A DNA stretch of 64,000 nucleotides from Phaeoceros laevis (Eukaryota; Anthocerotophyta; Anthocerotopsida; Notothyladales), in contig JBNGIQ010009458.1 of NCBI GenBank assembly GCA_049999765.1, positions 83,258 through 147,257 on the forward strand, in the 5' to 3' direction. A model generated the notes under the pieces. The model saw only the letters and a list, made by a program, of their open reading frames with translations. It was not told where the DNA came from and did not search any database. The translations under genes and the position numbers were made by a program. The stretch's first letter is position 1. Each line of letters starts with the position of its first letter. Shown piece after piece: positions 1-11,677 of this stretch.

Positions 1-2335
1 GAATCGCCCCCGATCACCAATTGAGTAGCTCTGCTGCCTGAAGAGGCCCTGCAACCTAAGGTATCATTACCGGAGATGACCAAGCTAGGTGTCGAGAGTT
101 TGCAATTTGAGTTTGACTGGATAATTAATTGATTGTCAGATCCTCTATGACTAACAACCTTGCAGCCCTCCCCTCCCTTGATGATGAGTTGTGTCGAGTT
201 CCCTGCATCAAGACTACAACCTTGTCTTGAACCCCCAGTTACTAACACCTGAGGAGTATTAGCCCTATTGCATCCGTCATTTCCAAGAGATATAACCAAT
301 CCCCCTGGAGGAACATATAGTGTTCTTTGTTGTGGGCTGTAACACCTTGTTGTCTCCGGCCTTTCATCATGTTCAGTATGTACCTTGCACTCTGGAGGAT
401 GCCAAGTGGATACATTTCCACCCTTCCGATGGTAAACTGCACTCCCGGGTGCAATCTTAATGGAAAAAGGCCCATTAGAGTGCAACTCTTGAAGGCATTG
501 CCTAGGTTTGGGTGATGGCTCTTTTGTGATACAAGTCTTAGTCTTGCTTGGGAAGGAAAGATTGAGAGTGCTAGACCCCATATTTATCGTCACGTTTGGT
601 TCAGGTGCAAGCTGGTTGGGATGAGGCCGCTCTAAGGGATTTTTACACATCTTGCTAATCGCTATGATGTCCTAGTAGGGACTTTTCTTTGAGGTCCTCC
701 TTCTCAAAATCCTAGAAATGTTAGTCTAATTAATTTAGGATTGACTTCCAGTTGTGCCATCTCTTTTTCCAGCTTCTCCTTACGCGCTATAATGTCTCTG
801 TGAACCATTGTTTTAAAGTTACCTGCGGCAGTGCCATAAATTAGATGACAAATAAGTCCTCCTCGTGATATAGTACATGCGACTGAAGGAGTAAGCAAGT
901 TGCACAACATCGTGGGAAGTGACCTGACACAGATTGCTTCTTCTCCTTCTCTTCAAAATTCACCCAAACTTCATCATCCCAAATTTGGTCCAAATTAAAT
1001 CGAAGTGTTGTCATTTTGGTTTGTGAAAGTAATCTTCTCCAAGTTTTTGTATGTGCAATTGTTGTCACCACAAGATCCCACAAAATCTGTAAATTTCGGT
1101 GGAAAATGATTGATGAGATAGACTTAGTTCCTCTAGGGTACCAACTTGCTGGCATGCACACGCCGTGCCATGCTGGCAAGTTGTGCCTAACCTTGTGGTG
1201 GGAGAAGAAAGCCAGGGGTAATAAGCTAAGCCGGCTGGAAATGCGGCCGGCAACATGAAGTTCAACCGCCACCATGCTCGTGGTGTGTGACTTTAATTAA
1301 TATAAAAGTCATATGCTAATATATCAATTCTATTGCATTTCTTTATATTTTAAGATCCCAGGATTTTTGTAGAGATTTTTAGTGTTTATGGCTTTGTGAT
1401 TCAAATCTTTATCATGTTAAGAAGGCCTTTGTTAAGCACTCATATCAATAGAATAATGTCTTTATATTTATGTACCGAGTTTCTTTATATTTGCAAGGTC
1501 CAATACTTTTTCAAAATTTTTTACTGCATATTTGCGAAAGAGAAAGACTTCATGATTCACTTTTTTTATCACATTGAAGATAACTTCGTTCGCTCTCCTT
1601 ACCTTTAAAAGCACATTAGTAGTTGCGTATTGTTGTCTTCTTGGAAAGTTGCACATATTTAATTTGCTACATTCCTAATTGCTTGATTGACAACAAGCCT
1701 TTGCAAGGATGGACACTGGATTAACTGTTTGGATTTGTACTTTGCAAGTCATTAGATAAAGCATTAAGCCTTTTCACATTTACTTCAATAAGTAAGTTGG
1801 ATTTGTACTTTGCAAGTCATTAGATAAAGCTTTAAGCCCTTTCACATTTACTTCAATAAGTAAGCCCGCTACCACTAGGCAGTGAACATGATAATATTAA
1901 AGTAAAAACCACAAGAAATTACTAGAGATAGTACTCAAATAATTACAATAGGAAGTTATGCTAGTAATTAATATTATTAATAATACATAGAAACAAGTTT
2001 AGTTCCAAAACTCGAGGCGAAAGGAACAACAATTGCAACACTTAATAACTTGTAATTCGTACGCTTTAAATTTAAAAGATTTTAGAATTGACAAAATTCT
2101 TTAGAAGCATTTGGATAAAAGATTCTACATGCCCTAATAAAATTATAATGTACTGATGTTTGAGAAAATAGTTTTGTTTAACCTTGTTTGCCTCGGCAGT
2201 GCTCAGAACTAGGGTTTGTCAACAATGAAAGGGCTAGTGATCTTCAATCGTCGTAGTATGAAACTCATCAGCCTCATCCGGAAATCCATTGCATATTATT
2301 ATCTTCTACTTTGTGATTTTGGTGAACTTTTACAG
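1..2335. other. AT-rich stretch, no supported gene
   Basis: Only short open frames without splice-consistent continuation are visible. The minus-strand frames between about 700 and 1275 look partly protein-like but are broken and unrecognised. The stretch holds an imperfect hairpin at 1141-1188 and a tandem duplication at 1729-1864. The upstream exons of the gene that ends at 2572 may also lie here, but I could not place them. Confidence 0.5.
1729..1864. repeat. Tandem duplication, two 68-bp copies
   Basis: Two adjacent near-identical copies (1729-1796 and 1797-1864) both contain ggatttgtactttgcaagtc and tttacttcaataagtaag, with only a few substitutions. No coding frame runs through them. 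Confidence 0.9.
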
Positions 2336-2572
2336 GGGCATGGAAGACGGGAAAACAGTTCAACGTCTGGAATTTGGGGAAGTCTACCATTTTACGCCAG
2401 AAGCACGCAACGTTGTCTGGTAAAGTCGTCATCATTCCTCCGACATGAGCCCCTTACCTTTCCAGCAAGACTTTAACTTGTTTCAGAAGGATCAAATCTC
2501 CATCCTGCCGATGTTTTGAAAGCTCAGTTTCAACTTCGATATGGTTACAAGCACAACCACGCTGGCTCTTGA
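2336..2572 (+). CDS. Last two exons of an unrecognised gene (partial)
   Basis: Two short exons are proposed, 2336-2419 and 2487-2572 (stop TGA). They are separated by a 67-bp intron with donor GTAAAG and acceptor TTTCAG. The first exon begins after tttacag. The frame enters and leaves the first exon in phase 1 and stays open across the junction, giving about 55 residues that include KQFNVWNLGKSTIL and ADVLKAQFQLRYGY. The amino-acid mix looks coding and no other frame splices cleanly. The alternating polar/hydrophobic pattern resembles a beta-rich protein, but I do not recognise the family. The gene would converge tail-to-tail on the deubiquitinase ending at 2992. Upstream exons were not found, so this may also be a remnant. 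Confidence 0.35.
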
Positions 2573-2991
2573 CAAGTCCAGGACGGACTTCCTCACCAGA
2601 CTACCTTCCAAGCGAGTTTGTCACATGAACTTCTCACACGTGGTCACCACTGATTCCCAAAAGTGCACAAATATGCAAGGTCCAGATGCATCACCTAGAA
2701 GTTGTTGTAATGGTCTTGCAAAAGAGCTCGGTCCACATGGATGGGTGCCTGGCAGATAGGTACGTGTCTTGATTGTTGCTCCTAAAAGCAAAGACGGCAT
2801 TGTTAATATACCACCGTTCAATCAAATTTCAAATCAGAGACAACAATGTCTCATGTCACATCACCTGACGGATACATATGGAGGATGCTCACAATGACAC
2901 ATTGTCCCAAGGATCCATCACCTCGAACGTCAACCTCCACACGGCCAACTCCGAGGAGATAAGTGTATGACCCAGTTCCAACTTGTTCCTG

Positions 2992-5900
2992 TCATCCGCT
3001 AACTCGTTCATAGAAGAGCTGGCTAGCATCAGCCAAGTATACTTCGTCTTCTGAGACTCTTTTAACATCCGAATCAGAAACCTTAAACCACATAACCTGT
3101 GTTCCGTGTCCCTCTCCCAACGTATCAGGCGAGAAGGTTGCATAAACATCTGGTGAGGACATGCACCGTCCTGGTGGACTCGCTTCCTTGTGAATTATCT
3201 TCCTGCACCGATCAAGTCTCTCTGACTTTTCAAAGGCCCCTGCGTTTACCACATTTGAGCACGTGCTTGGAGAAGCAGCGACATGTTCTCCCTGTACAGT
3301 TGTTGGATCTTCAGGGAGCTCGTCCGCTTTCTTAGGATTTTCAAATACACCCTTCAGGTAGTCATGTTGAGGAGGAATCCTTGCCCTTCGATACACACTG
3401 TAATGTCCGCTGTGAGGACCACCATGGTGCACTACAACAGACAACAGTTCGTACAGTATCTGCTTCGAGTGGACTGTCAGCATTTTCGACCTGCTAGCAA
3501 AATTGGAGATGCTGCCTGACGCCTTTTCTTCCCCAGCAAGGATCATAGCGCTGAAACTAGAGCAGGGAACTTCTACTGCTGGGAGCACGGCATTTGCCGA
3601 TTTCTCTGGAAAAAGTGCTGCCGTCAGTGCTCATAACGTTGTGCAAAAGTCAACGCTCTTGGTCTCTGACGTTTCTGACGCATAAAGCAATCAGAAGTCA
3701 AATTGCGTTAAACGATAGAACTCTACTCACCCAAAACCATTTGATTTTCTGACTTGAGGAACATGTGTTCAAGTGAATCGCCAAGTCTCCCTGAAGAGAG
3801 TGTATAGCCCTGCACTTGCAGACACGTGATATAAGCAACAGACTTCCACTACCGGCAGCATAGCTAACGACCCATCAGGCAACCCTGGACTTAAGTTGAG
3901 CGGACAATGGAAATAGGAGGAAACACATGATCTGAGGCAAACAAATGCCTGAAATCTCCGCTTCTATTTGTCAGAGCTATAGACGCATCCATAACCTGCT
4001 CAACGGGAGGGCTGCTGGGCAGAATGTGCTGAGGTGAACAACTTGAACTGGCACACGTTGATCCACCGCTGGTGTCCAGAATCGTGCTACTTTGCATATG
4101 TTCCAAGTTATCGTCCATGGCAGTTGTGTCGCTTCTGCTTAATGTGACTCCACTTTTTTGAAATAGGTCTGCGCCTAACGGGAAACTTGGAGGAGCTTCA
4201 TCACTGGAAAATAAACGTGACATCACTAATTCTTCCTTCCTCATCTGCATCATACTCTCGGGGCCTTGCTTTCCTGAACTCTGTCTGACGTTGTCTGGTG
4301 CAGCAATTGTATATGGAAATAGATCCAGTGTCTTGGGGAATATGACATGTCCCTGTAGAAATGAACTGTCATTATCAACTAGAGGAGTCTTGAAAATTTT
4401 ATGCACAACTAGCCCAGTTCACATAACGTAAGGACTGCCTACCATGCTTCCACCAACAAGGTCAAACGATCATAGGTCTAAAGTTCCCAAACTCACAATA
4501 AGCTTTTTTAAATCTCCACTCTGACTTATCGCTGCTCGTTGAATTTGAAGGCACAATACCTGCAGAAAAGAAAAGTCAAGTCAAGAATACGTTAAGGACA
4601 AAAGATCCAAGAAATGCTAGGTTTTACACTTCGTGACCTGTTGAGGTTTTAAGCCCTTACCTCTGGAACACGGCCAATTAGAAGACGTTTTGAAGCCGCT
4701 GTATATACAGCATTCCATACACCACATTGACCAATTGCTGAAGCCTCACAAGAACACTCATCATCACAGCTACATTCTCTGATCATTTCGATCTGTTTCT
4801 GTATGGTGGCAAACGTGTGGGGGTGAACCAACCGAGGCCACTGAAACAGGTGCTAGAGGACAATGTCATCAACCAACCTCATCAACTCCATGCTGCTGAG
4901 CAGTCCTCCAAACGAGCATAGGCATGAGATTCATCCTAGTAAGCAGATCAGCTGCTGCCAGGTGTGTACAACGGTTGCACTTGACATTGGCAATCCACTC
5001 AGGTGTAGTGAATTGCTTGAGGCAGTCCTCAAGCGTACATCCTCGTACCTGCGCACCAGAAAGGAGCCTAAGCACTTTCATTGACGTTGTCCACTGCTTG
5101 ATTCCGGTATATGCATTAGCTTTGCCCACAATGTTTCAGCATAACGAGAGGAATGGACGAAGTGATATAGCTCACAATATTGTCATTTGCATCTTGAGCA
5201 GGTGATAGAGAGATTTCGTTGAAAAACTGGAAGTCAGTAGAGAACTGCATCCACAGCGAGCCAGATGCATCTAAAACTGCATCCACAGTGAGCCAGACGC
5301 ATCTAAAACAACTGAACTATGCACACAAGTTTCCTTCGCATGTCCTCAAAAGAGTTATGCTGAATTATGAAAGAGATGGACCACAGACGGACCTGAAATG
5401 AACACTGTTGGCAGGTCAGCAGACTGCCCAATGTTCCCTGCATTGGCCAGTGCAAATTTTGCCTCCAAGATTCCAGGACATGCTCAAACTTGACTACTTC
5501 TTGGCTTACAGGATCAGGAACACCAGATATTGTATCAGCAAGTTCATGCAAGACATTTCCAAAAGAGTGTGCATTTGGCATGTGCACTTCAAAATACTTG
5601 GCACGCTCTTCTTGCAATGCACATGCAAGATGGCCGAGAGCCTCTGCTGAGTCCTGAAAAGCACATAGCGAAGACATTCAGGTCTAGCAACTCATCAAAT
5701 CCGCCGGGAATAAACAAATGTGTTGAAGACATGGGGGTCATGGCATAGAATGTTCTTTAAAAAAATCCATACCTGCTGGTTGGCAAGATCGAATTTTTTC
5801 ACGTAGTAACCAAGAGCGTACATCACGTCTCTTGGATTTGCTACTCGATGACCAGTCCCAAGCTGCGACAGCTCTGTGGAAAAAGTGAACAATACATTTA

Positions 5901-6517
5901 CCATAGGTCTGACTCCTTCCTAGCTCTTTAACTTTTTGAGCACCGTCGAGTTCAACCCTTACCATTGAGAAGGTCTGACAGGGCCTCTGCCAGTGGCATG
6001 GATAAAGCCTGCTGATTGTCGGGATCACCATTGGTATGACTATACTCTTTTACAAAAGCCACCAGTACCTCTGAACTTGCTAATGCCTGTGTTCGCATAA
6101 AAAGGACACATCAAGTAGAGCAAGTGACATGCGGTGGAAAATCATTTGGCTCAAAATTGTACGGTTCAAGCTCCAAACCTGTAAGATAACATTAAGAAAG
6201 CAATTGTTGCCCATATTCCGAAGTCCAGGCACTGTCAGCTCATCAATTCGCGAAGTTACACCCTTTGCTCGAGAGGACAAAATTTGCCCCCCCGACCATG
6301 GAAAGGATATGATGCCAGAGGGGTAGGATGCATATCTCAGGGCCAGAACAGCTCCCATAGTACCAGCACCGATCAGGGTGAGGGCAGTGGCCAGCCCTCT
6401 TTGGCCCCTCAATCGTAAGAGGCGTTTCCATGGTAAGAGAAGTGTCAAGTTTTGTTGCCCCAGTCCTGATGCTAAGCAAATAGACCTGAACCCCTCCAGT
6501 TCTCGCGATCGGCCCAT
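2992..6517 (-). CDS. UBP27: Ubiquitin-specific protease, UBP27-like
   Basis: A cysteine deubiquitinase of the USP (C19) family. Exons: 6179-6517, 5963-6086, 5773-5873, 5393-5653, about 4878-5048, 4661-4840, 4497-4559, about 3905-4352, a probable 3731-3790, and 2992-3515. Phases close for the first seven; the 3.5-3.9 kb junctions are uncertain. The Cys box PGLRNMGNNCFLNVILQ ends exon 1 and the His box HHGGPHSGHYSVYRR lies in the last exon. The final block ends in ADASQLFYER, as in USP domains. A hydrophobic segment (GLATALTLIGAGTMGAVLAL) precedes the catalytic core, as in UBP27, which is known on the mitochondrial outer membrane; that location is inferred here. Zinc-finger CxxC pairs (LLTCQQC, VKCNRC) are present. 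The start is the ATG at 6517, with an in-frame TAG shortly upstream. The product is about 750 residues. Between the LQIQR block and the His box sits a long Ser-rich insert. The gene is divergent from lipoyl synthase. Confidence 0.9.
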
Positions 6518-7034
6518 ACCAGACAGTAGCTATGACTTTTTGGCTGACTCACAGATATCAGCTTAACGTCTACCATTGAATACGGAGTTTACCAAAAAGC
6601 GGGAGAAGAGTCAAATCTTCGATCTTAAGATCCGAAAGCAGCCCTGCGCAAGCAGTTTGAATAATGCAATGGCCGTCAATTTCAAAAGAGTTCGTGGCTT
6701 CTTGCAAAACCAGCTGCTCTAACTGAAGACCTAATAGAGGTCAGGACTCGAACAATCTGCTTCCAGAAGATGCAATGGCAAGGAATCTGCTTGCCCTTGT
6801 TCATCAAAGGGAGTGAGGAATCTTTCTGTGTCAAACGACCAGCTACGAGAAGACTGAGGGAGTGACGAGTGACCAAGGCTTGCAAATAAACAAGGTCATC
6901 ACAAAACGTCTTTTATTCCTACCGAACCGGCGATCAAATAAACCCCTGCCGACAACTATAAAAGCTCCAACAGAAGACAACGCCAAGCACGGGCGAGGCT
7001 CTATTGTTGTGCATTGAAGCAGCAACCTGGCGGC
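6518..7034. promoter_or_regulatory. Short divergent intergenic region, likely shared promoter
   Basis: The ATG of the UBP27-like gene (minus strand) and the ATG of lipoyl synthase (plus strand) are 517 bp apart. No other gene fits between them, so both 5' UTRs and both promoters must lie here. I see no clear TATA box at a convincing distance from either start. Bidirectional function is inferred from layout only. Confidence 0.45.
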
Positions 7035-8539
7035 ATGTTTGGACGAGGATCGATCCTTCTGGCAGGCAGGCGAGTTTGGGGTGTGGTGCAGAAGCATACC
7101 TCAGACGTCGGTAGTCATGCGGAAAGAATCGGCCATGCATCGGGTGCGAGGCCGAGGGGTCTGTCGAGCATTGCCGGGGAGGCATCTGGTCTGGCCGCTC
7201 TGAGGGAGCGGCTTGCTAGCGGTGACGTGCCCGATTTGATGGATTTTGTGAGCCGGTCTCAGCAACTGGAGGGCTACTCTGTGGAGGTTGGAACAAAAAA
7301 GGATCCCAAGCCCAAACCTTCGTGGATGAAGCGTGTGATTCCTGGGGGAGACAAGTATACTGCTATCAAGGCTCAGTTGAGAGAGCTGAATCTGAACACG
7401 GTGTGTGAGGAAGCCAAGTGCCCGAATATTGGGGAGTGCTGGAGTGGTGGTGAGACTGGCACAGCCACTGCCACAATTATGATTTTAGGAGACACCTGTA
7501 CTCGTGGATGCAGGTGTGGCTCAGCATGTTCGGCTGGTTCCGGTCCGATCTACCTTCGCTCCGCCATGTTGGTAACCGCTAGCTTGGTGATTGTGCAGAT
7601 TCTGTGCTGTGAAAACATCTCGTGCGCCGCCTCCTCCCGACCCCGAGGAGCCCAGGAAGGTGGCAGAAGCTATTGTGGCCTGGGGCCTTGACTATGTGGT
7701 GCTAACAAGTGTGGATCGGGATGACATGCCGGATCAAGGGAGCAACCATTTCGCTGAAACTGTTAGGCTGTTGAAAGATCGAAAGCCTTCAATGCTTGTC
7801 GAGGCTCTTGGTAAGCACATCTTCCTGGAGGTGTAGGGATCTGCCCCATTTTGTCACAACCTTGTCCTGGCTTTCTTGCTCTCTGTCGTGTTTTGAGCTT
7901 GTTTATGTCGTTTCTTTTGCAGTTCCAGATTTTCGTGGGGAGAAAGACTGCGTTGAAAGAGTCGCTTTGTCCGGCCTTGATGTCTTTGCGCACAATGTTG
8001 AGACAGTTGAAGAGCTCCAAAGTAGTGTCAGGGACCACAGAGCAAATTTCAGACAATCTATTGATGTGCTCAAGATGGCCAAGGCCGTGGCTCCATCTGG
8101 TACCTTGACCAAGACATCTATTATGCTTGGTTGTGGTGAGACTGCCTCTCAAGTTATCCGAACAATAGAGAAGCTCAGGGAAGCTGATGTGGATGTTGTG
8201 ACATTTGGTCAGTACATGCGACCAACAAAGCGACACATGCCTGTTTCGGAGTATGTCACTCCGGAGGCATTTGAAGAGTATAGGAGAATTGGCATGGAAA
8301 TGGTAAGGAGGAATGATGCAGTTTTTCAATATTATGAGAGTAGCAGAGTATGTTGTCAGGTGAGTTGGGAAATCCCGAGCGCGCTCAATTGTTTCTTGTT
8401 TGCTTAAAACGTGCAGGGTTTCAAGTATGTTGCATCAGGGCCATTGGTGAGGTCCTCCTACAAGGCCGGAGAATACTTCATAAAAAATATGCTGGATAGC
8501 AGCAGGGAAAAACTGAAGGTTGCCTCTGGTCTTGCGTAG
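7035..8539 (+). CDS. LIP1: Lipoyl synthase, mitochondrial
   Basis: A radical-SAM enzyme that inserts two sulfurs into protein-bound octanoyl groups to make lipoyl cofactor for the mitochondrial 2-oxoacid dehydrogenases and glycine cleavage H protein. Exons: 7035-7513, 7599-7810, 7923-8302, 8417-8539. All phases close, giving 397 residues. The auxiliary-cluster motif [12 protein letters not shown] and the radical-SAM motif CTRGCRFC (C-x3-C-x2-C) are both intact; the second is split by intron 1. Further family blocks are [27 protein letters not shown] and [13 protein letters not shown]. The N-terminus has Arg/Ser and few acidic residues, consistent with a mitochondrial presequence. Length and motifs fit LIP1 rather than the plastid LIP1p, but targeting is inferred. 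The start is the first ATG after an in-frame stretch lacking one. Introns are 85-114 bp. Confidence 0.97.
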
Positions 8540-9166
8540 TGTACCTGTGAGCCACCAGTGCTGTGCAAGTTTTCAGTGAGGGGCCCAAGGCTGACTCTTA
8601 CCATTCTGAAATCACGTCGCCCGCTCATTATTCTCGTACTATAGCTGTACTATAGAGCATAGCTTGTACTTGTATATATCATGTTCTAAGTGAGACCGTC
8701 GATTCAAGGAGGGGAGGCAACAAAGCTCTGCCCCGGGAGTAAGGGATAGGAAGTGCTTGGTGGTGAGGTGGTTAATCATTCTTTTTTCTCTTTTTTTTTT
8801 TCAATTTTGTGTTCTGCAGAGCAGACCATGTTAATCATTCTTTTATGGAGTTCATTTTGGATAAAGAAATGGATCATGGAACACCAACGCTACGACAATA
8901 AGTCGGGTAATTGTGCAGAGTTTGATGAGGCTTAACTCACAGTTGGAGGACTTTGATGAAGGTGCTGCCTCTTGACAGTCTTGCAGGTCACGACTCTGAC
9001 GTGCTGGTTACAAACAGAAGAGGTGTCACGGCCTTCATTTTGATGCTGTTGCTTGTTGTCTCATTTAGATTCACGCAACTGCAGAAATGCATCGCACCCA
9101 GTTAGAAAAGGCTGTTGGAGCCAGTGTGTAACTACCAGACTACTCCTAGTACTACAGCTTCAAGGT

Positions 9167-9690
9167 TCATTGTTCATGGCCTGGTGGCCTGGTTGCAAGC
9201 GTGCCTGAGAATATCCCTCTCAACGGGTGTACTTTCAACAGGACGCCGGTTGCTCGAAAGGATTCCACAGCAGCGGAGCAGCTTGGCACCAACTTCAGCA
9301 GGAACACAGTGCCAGTTGTTATGTGGTCATCAATGTGAGATCTATCCAGCAAGGGCATGCCATCATCCACAGGTGCCCTGTGTCCCAAGTCATGCAAAGT
9401 CGCGTAGCTTGTTGTGCGGCTTTGTACCAGCAGACGAGCAGTGGATTTCCATTGCACTACCTGCTCATTGATGGGAAATGCTACACCTACCTCAGCTGCT
9501 TTAGGATGCAAGCCCAGCTAGATGAGCAAATGCCACTTGGATACTTGAAAGGTGCGTCAGCACTCTCGTGGGGGTCAAGGCATATCCCTCTCAGGCTGGG
9601 ACAGGAACTAACAGGAATCGTTGGCACTTTGGTGGTAGACAAGGACGGGCAGCTAACATTCTTGCTCAGCACGGCTGTCCAATGTCCATA
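9167..9690 (-). pseudogene. Possible relic of a BAHD-type acyltransferase
   Basis: A minus-strand frame (9167-9511) has the order VGVAFP, then about 45 residues, then DDGMPLLDRSHID. This resembles the stretch around the HxxxD loop and the following P-x-DRS block of BAHD acyltransferases. The expected His and Asp are not visible, the frame is short, and the sequence just upstream is open only in other frames. If the resemblance is real, the copy is dead. An equally long plus-strand frame (9227-9691) overlaps it, so the coding strand itself is uncertain. Confidence 0.2.
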
Positions 9691-10140
9691 ACAACTTCTC
9701 TCTCAGTCTGCTTTGCAGGCGCTGGATCGAGGAAGGATAAAGACAGGCCCTGGTCCACACGAATTGCACCGTGAAGATTTTCGTCCACCTGGTCCTTTTG
9801 CTTTGTTTCGTATAAGAGGCCTGTCTGTTCACTAGCTCACCATGGTAGATGTACAGTAGTGCCTCTGATTTCGCACAAACAGGCCTGCAGTGACGCTAAT
9901 GAAATGAATGCGGCGGGGATTACAACAGCTCTAACTCGGTACGGCACGCGCGCTGTCGCTATGATGCCGCCAAGTGCTATAGCCCTGGCTCGTACCCCTT
10001 GCCTACCTCGCTTCCTGTCACTTGGTTGTTGCCCGTCTGCCCGTCGGGGTCGTGACGGCCTGGTCGTCTCACAGACTTGTCCTTCATAAGCAGGTGAAAG
10101 CACCGTGAGGAGGTTAAATGCCCGTCTAATCATCCGTTAA

Positions 10141-10431
10141 CCCTTAAGAGCCCAACCGGACAAAAATGTCCCGTTGGGTCCCCCAAGACGATACTTTCTC
10201 CTGTGAGAAAAAATATTTTATTGCTTTATATGGTATTGTTAGAAAGGTGACGTCGTGCTGATGCCGATCCGCCTATCAGCTTCTTTATTTGAGGCCATGG
10301 CTGGCGGCCAGCAAGCAAGAATCCTCCAACGGGTGCTGACGGCCCCGTTATGGGGTCGTCGCCCCCGGGAAAGCCTAGCCGCGTGAGTAACGGGCGTTTC
10401 GGTGCGTTTCGGTGCCTGGGCATTTAAGGGG
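10141..10431. mobile_element. piggyBac-like MITE with TTAA target duplication
   Basis: A 291-bp non-coding segment is bounded by TTAA at 10137-10140 and 10432-10435. Its left end reads CCCTTAAGAGCCCAAC and its right end, reverse-complemented, reads CCCCTTAAATGCCCAGG, giving an imperfect terminal inverted repeat. Just inside the left end is a hairpin (CAACCGGACA, AAAA, TGTCCCGTTG, one mismatch). Duplication of TTAA and termini starting CCC are hallmarks of the piggyBac superfamily. There is no transposase, so it is non-autonomous. Confidence 0.6.
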
Positions 10432-11677
10432 TTAAGCTTCGAAGCGGGAGAAGTGGTCTGTTAGCCACGACGCACGAAATCTCGGGTCGGGGAGGAGATC
10501 ACGGGCCGGGTTTCCCAAATGGCGCGTCTCTCTCACGACCTCAGCTTTAAATGCTGTTAATGGCGACCTGCTCTTCCTCGCCCCGCACTTGCCCTTGCCA
10601 TTCCCGCGCCTGCGGACCGCTCCGCTCCTACGCGCTAGTGCCGCTCTCTGCCTCCGATGGCCTAGATGCATTTGCGCCTCTGCGGTAAGATTGCAGGCCT
10701 AGTTCCATTTTTTTGCTGCCGTATGACTGTGGCTCCAGGCTGATTGATGAGCACAGGAATGTGCAAACTGTTTCTAGAGGAAGCCATGCTAGATCTGGTT
10801 GAGGGAAGGTGGAGGCGGGGAGGGGGAGAGAGACGAATTGGTGTGTTTAGTGGGAGCGGGGGAAGCGCTGCGCGCTCCCTAGATCTGTTGGTCAAATTGT
10901 TCTCCAGCCTGGGCAGATGGCTGGCAATTGTGTTTCAAGAGTTTATGTGCCCCTTCCTTTCTGCCATTGCGCCTTGGCCGCTGGTTCATCCTTTGCTGTT
11001 TGCCATGTTTTTGCCGATGCTTCTTGTTCGCATTTGCGTGCCCCGCTAGCGCGTTGAAATTGAGGACGGATTAGCGGTTCGTCGGTCTTTGTTTTCTGCC
11101 TGCATTTAGTGGCAGTGGTTTCCTCTCTAACTTGTCTGGACAATCTGTTCTGGCCAAGTCCGTATTAGGTAGGTTTGCCTCGACGCGTTGGGACTGGAGA
11201 GGAAATTTACTTCTAGACATTTTTTCTGCTTCCATCCGCTCATGGGACAAGGACATATCTGTATGTGCTCGCATTCAGGAATAGACATCTTGCCTGAGAA
11301 GATTAGAAATTCCTTCGCAAGAATTTGAATATGTAGCGCGTGGATCACTGGCAGAGTGGAGGGCAGGAATTGTCCCTGGGGGGGGCGGCAGGCAGTGGCT
11401 CTGTTCGCTATCTTCTCCATATGTCGTTGCGGAATTGTGGTGAAAGCTGGAGCTAGCTGAGTCCCTGCTGTTTGTAGGATCATCTACATGGTTCTTGTCG
11501 CGCGAGCTTTTGAAGCCTCAAGCTTCCAAACCTCATGACGCAGTCAAAACTGCAGGACACTGACTCGGTTTCTGGTTTCCTGTTGTGGCTACAGATTAGG
11601 TGGAGATCCTGCTTCAGCTGTTGTTGGACAGTAGTGTTCTTGATAAGAGTTTGCGGTTGTGACGACAGTGGTCATCA

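Larger units (their letters stand above)
8540..11677. other. Intergenic stretch between LIP1 and GPAT copy 1
   Basis: This holds the LIP1 3' UTR, a possible broken acyltransferase (about 9167-9690, minus strand), a TTAA-flanked MITE (10141-10431) and a GC-rich segment (10440-11670) that is probably GPAT promoter and 5' UTR. Several open frames of 60-150 codons on both strands overlap each other and carry no recognisable domain. Confidence 0.5.

Noticed and set aside
9227-9691. 154-codon plus-strand frame as a gene
   Set aside because: It overlaps the possible antisense BAHD relic, has no domain, no ATG-proximal context and no splice partners.
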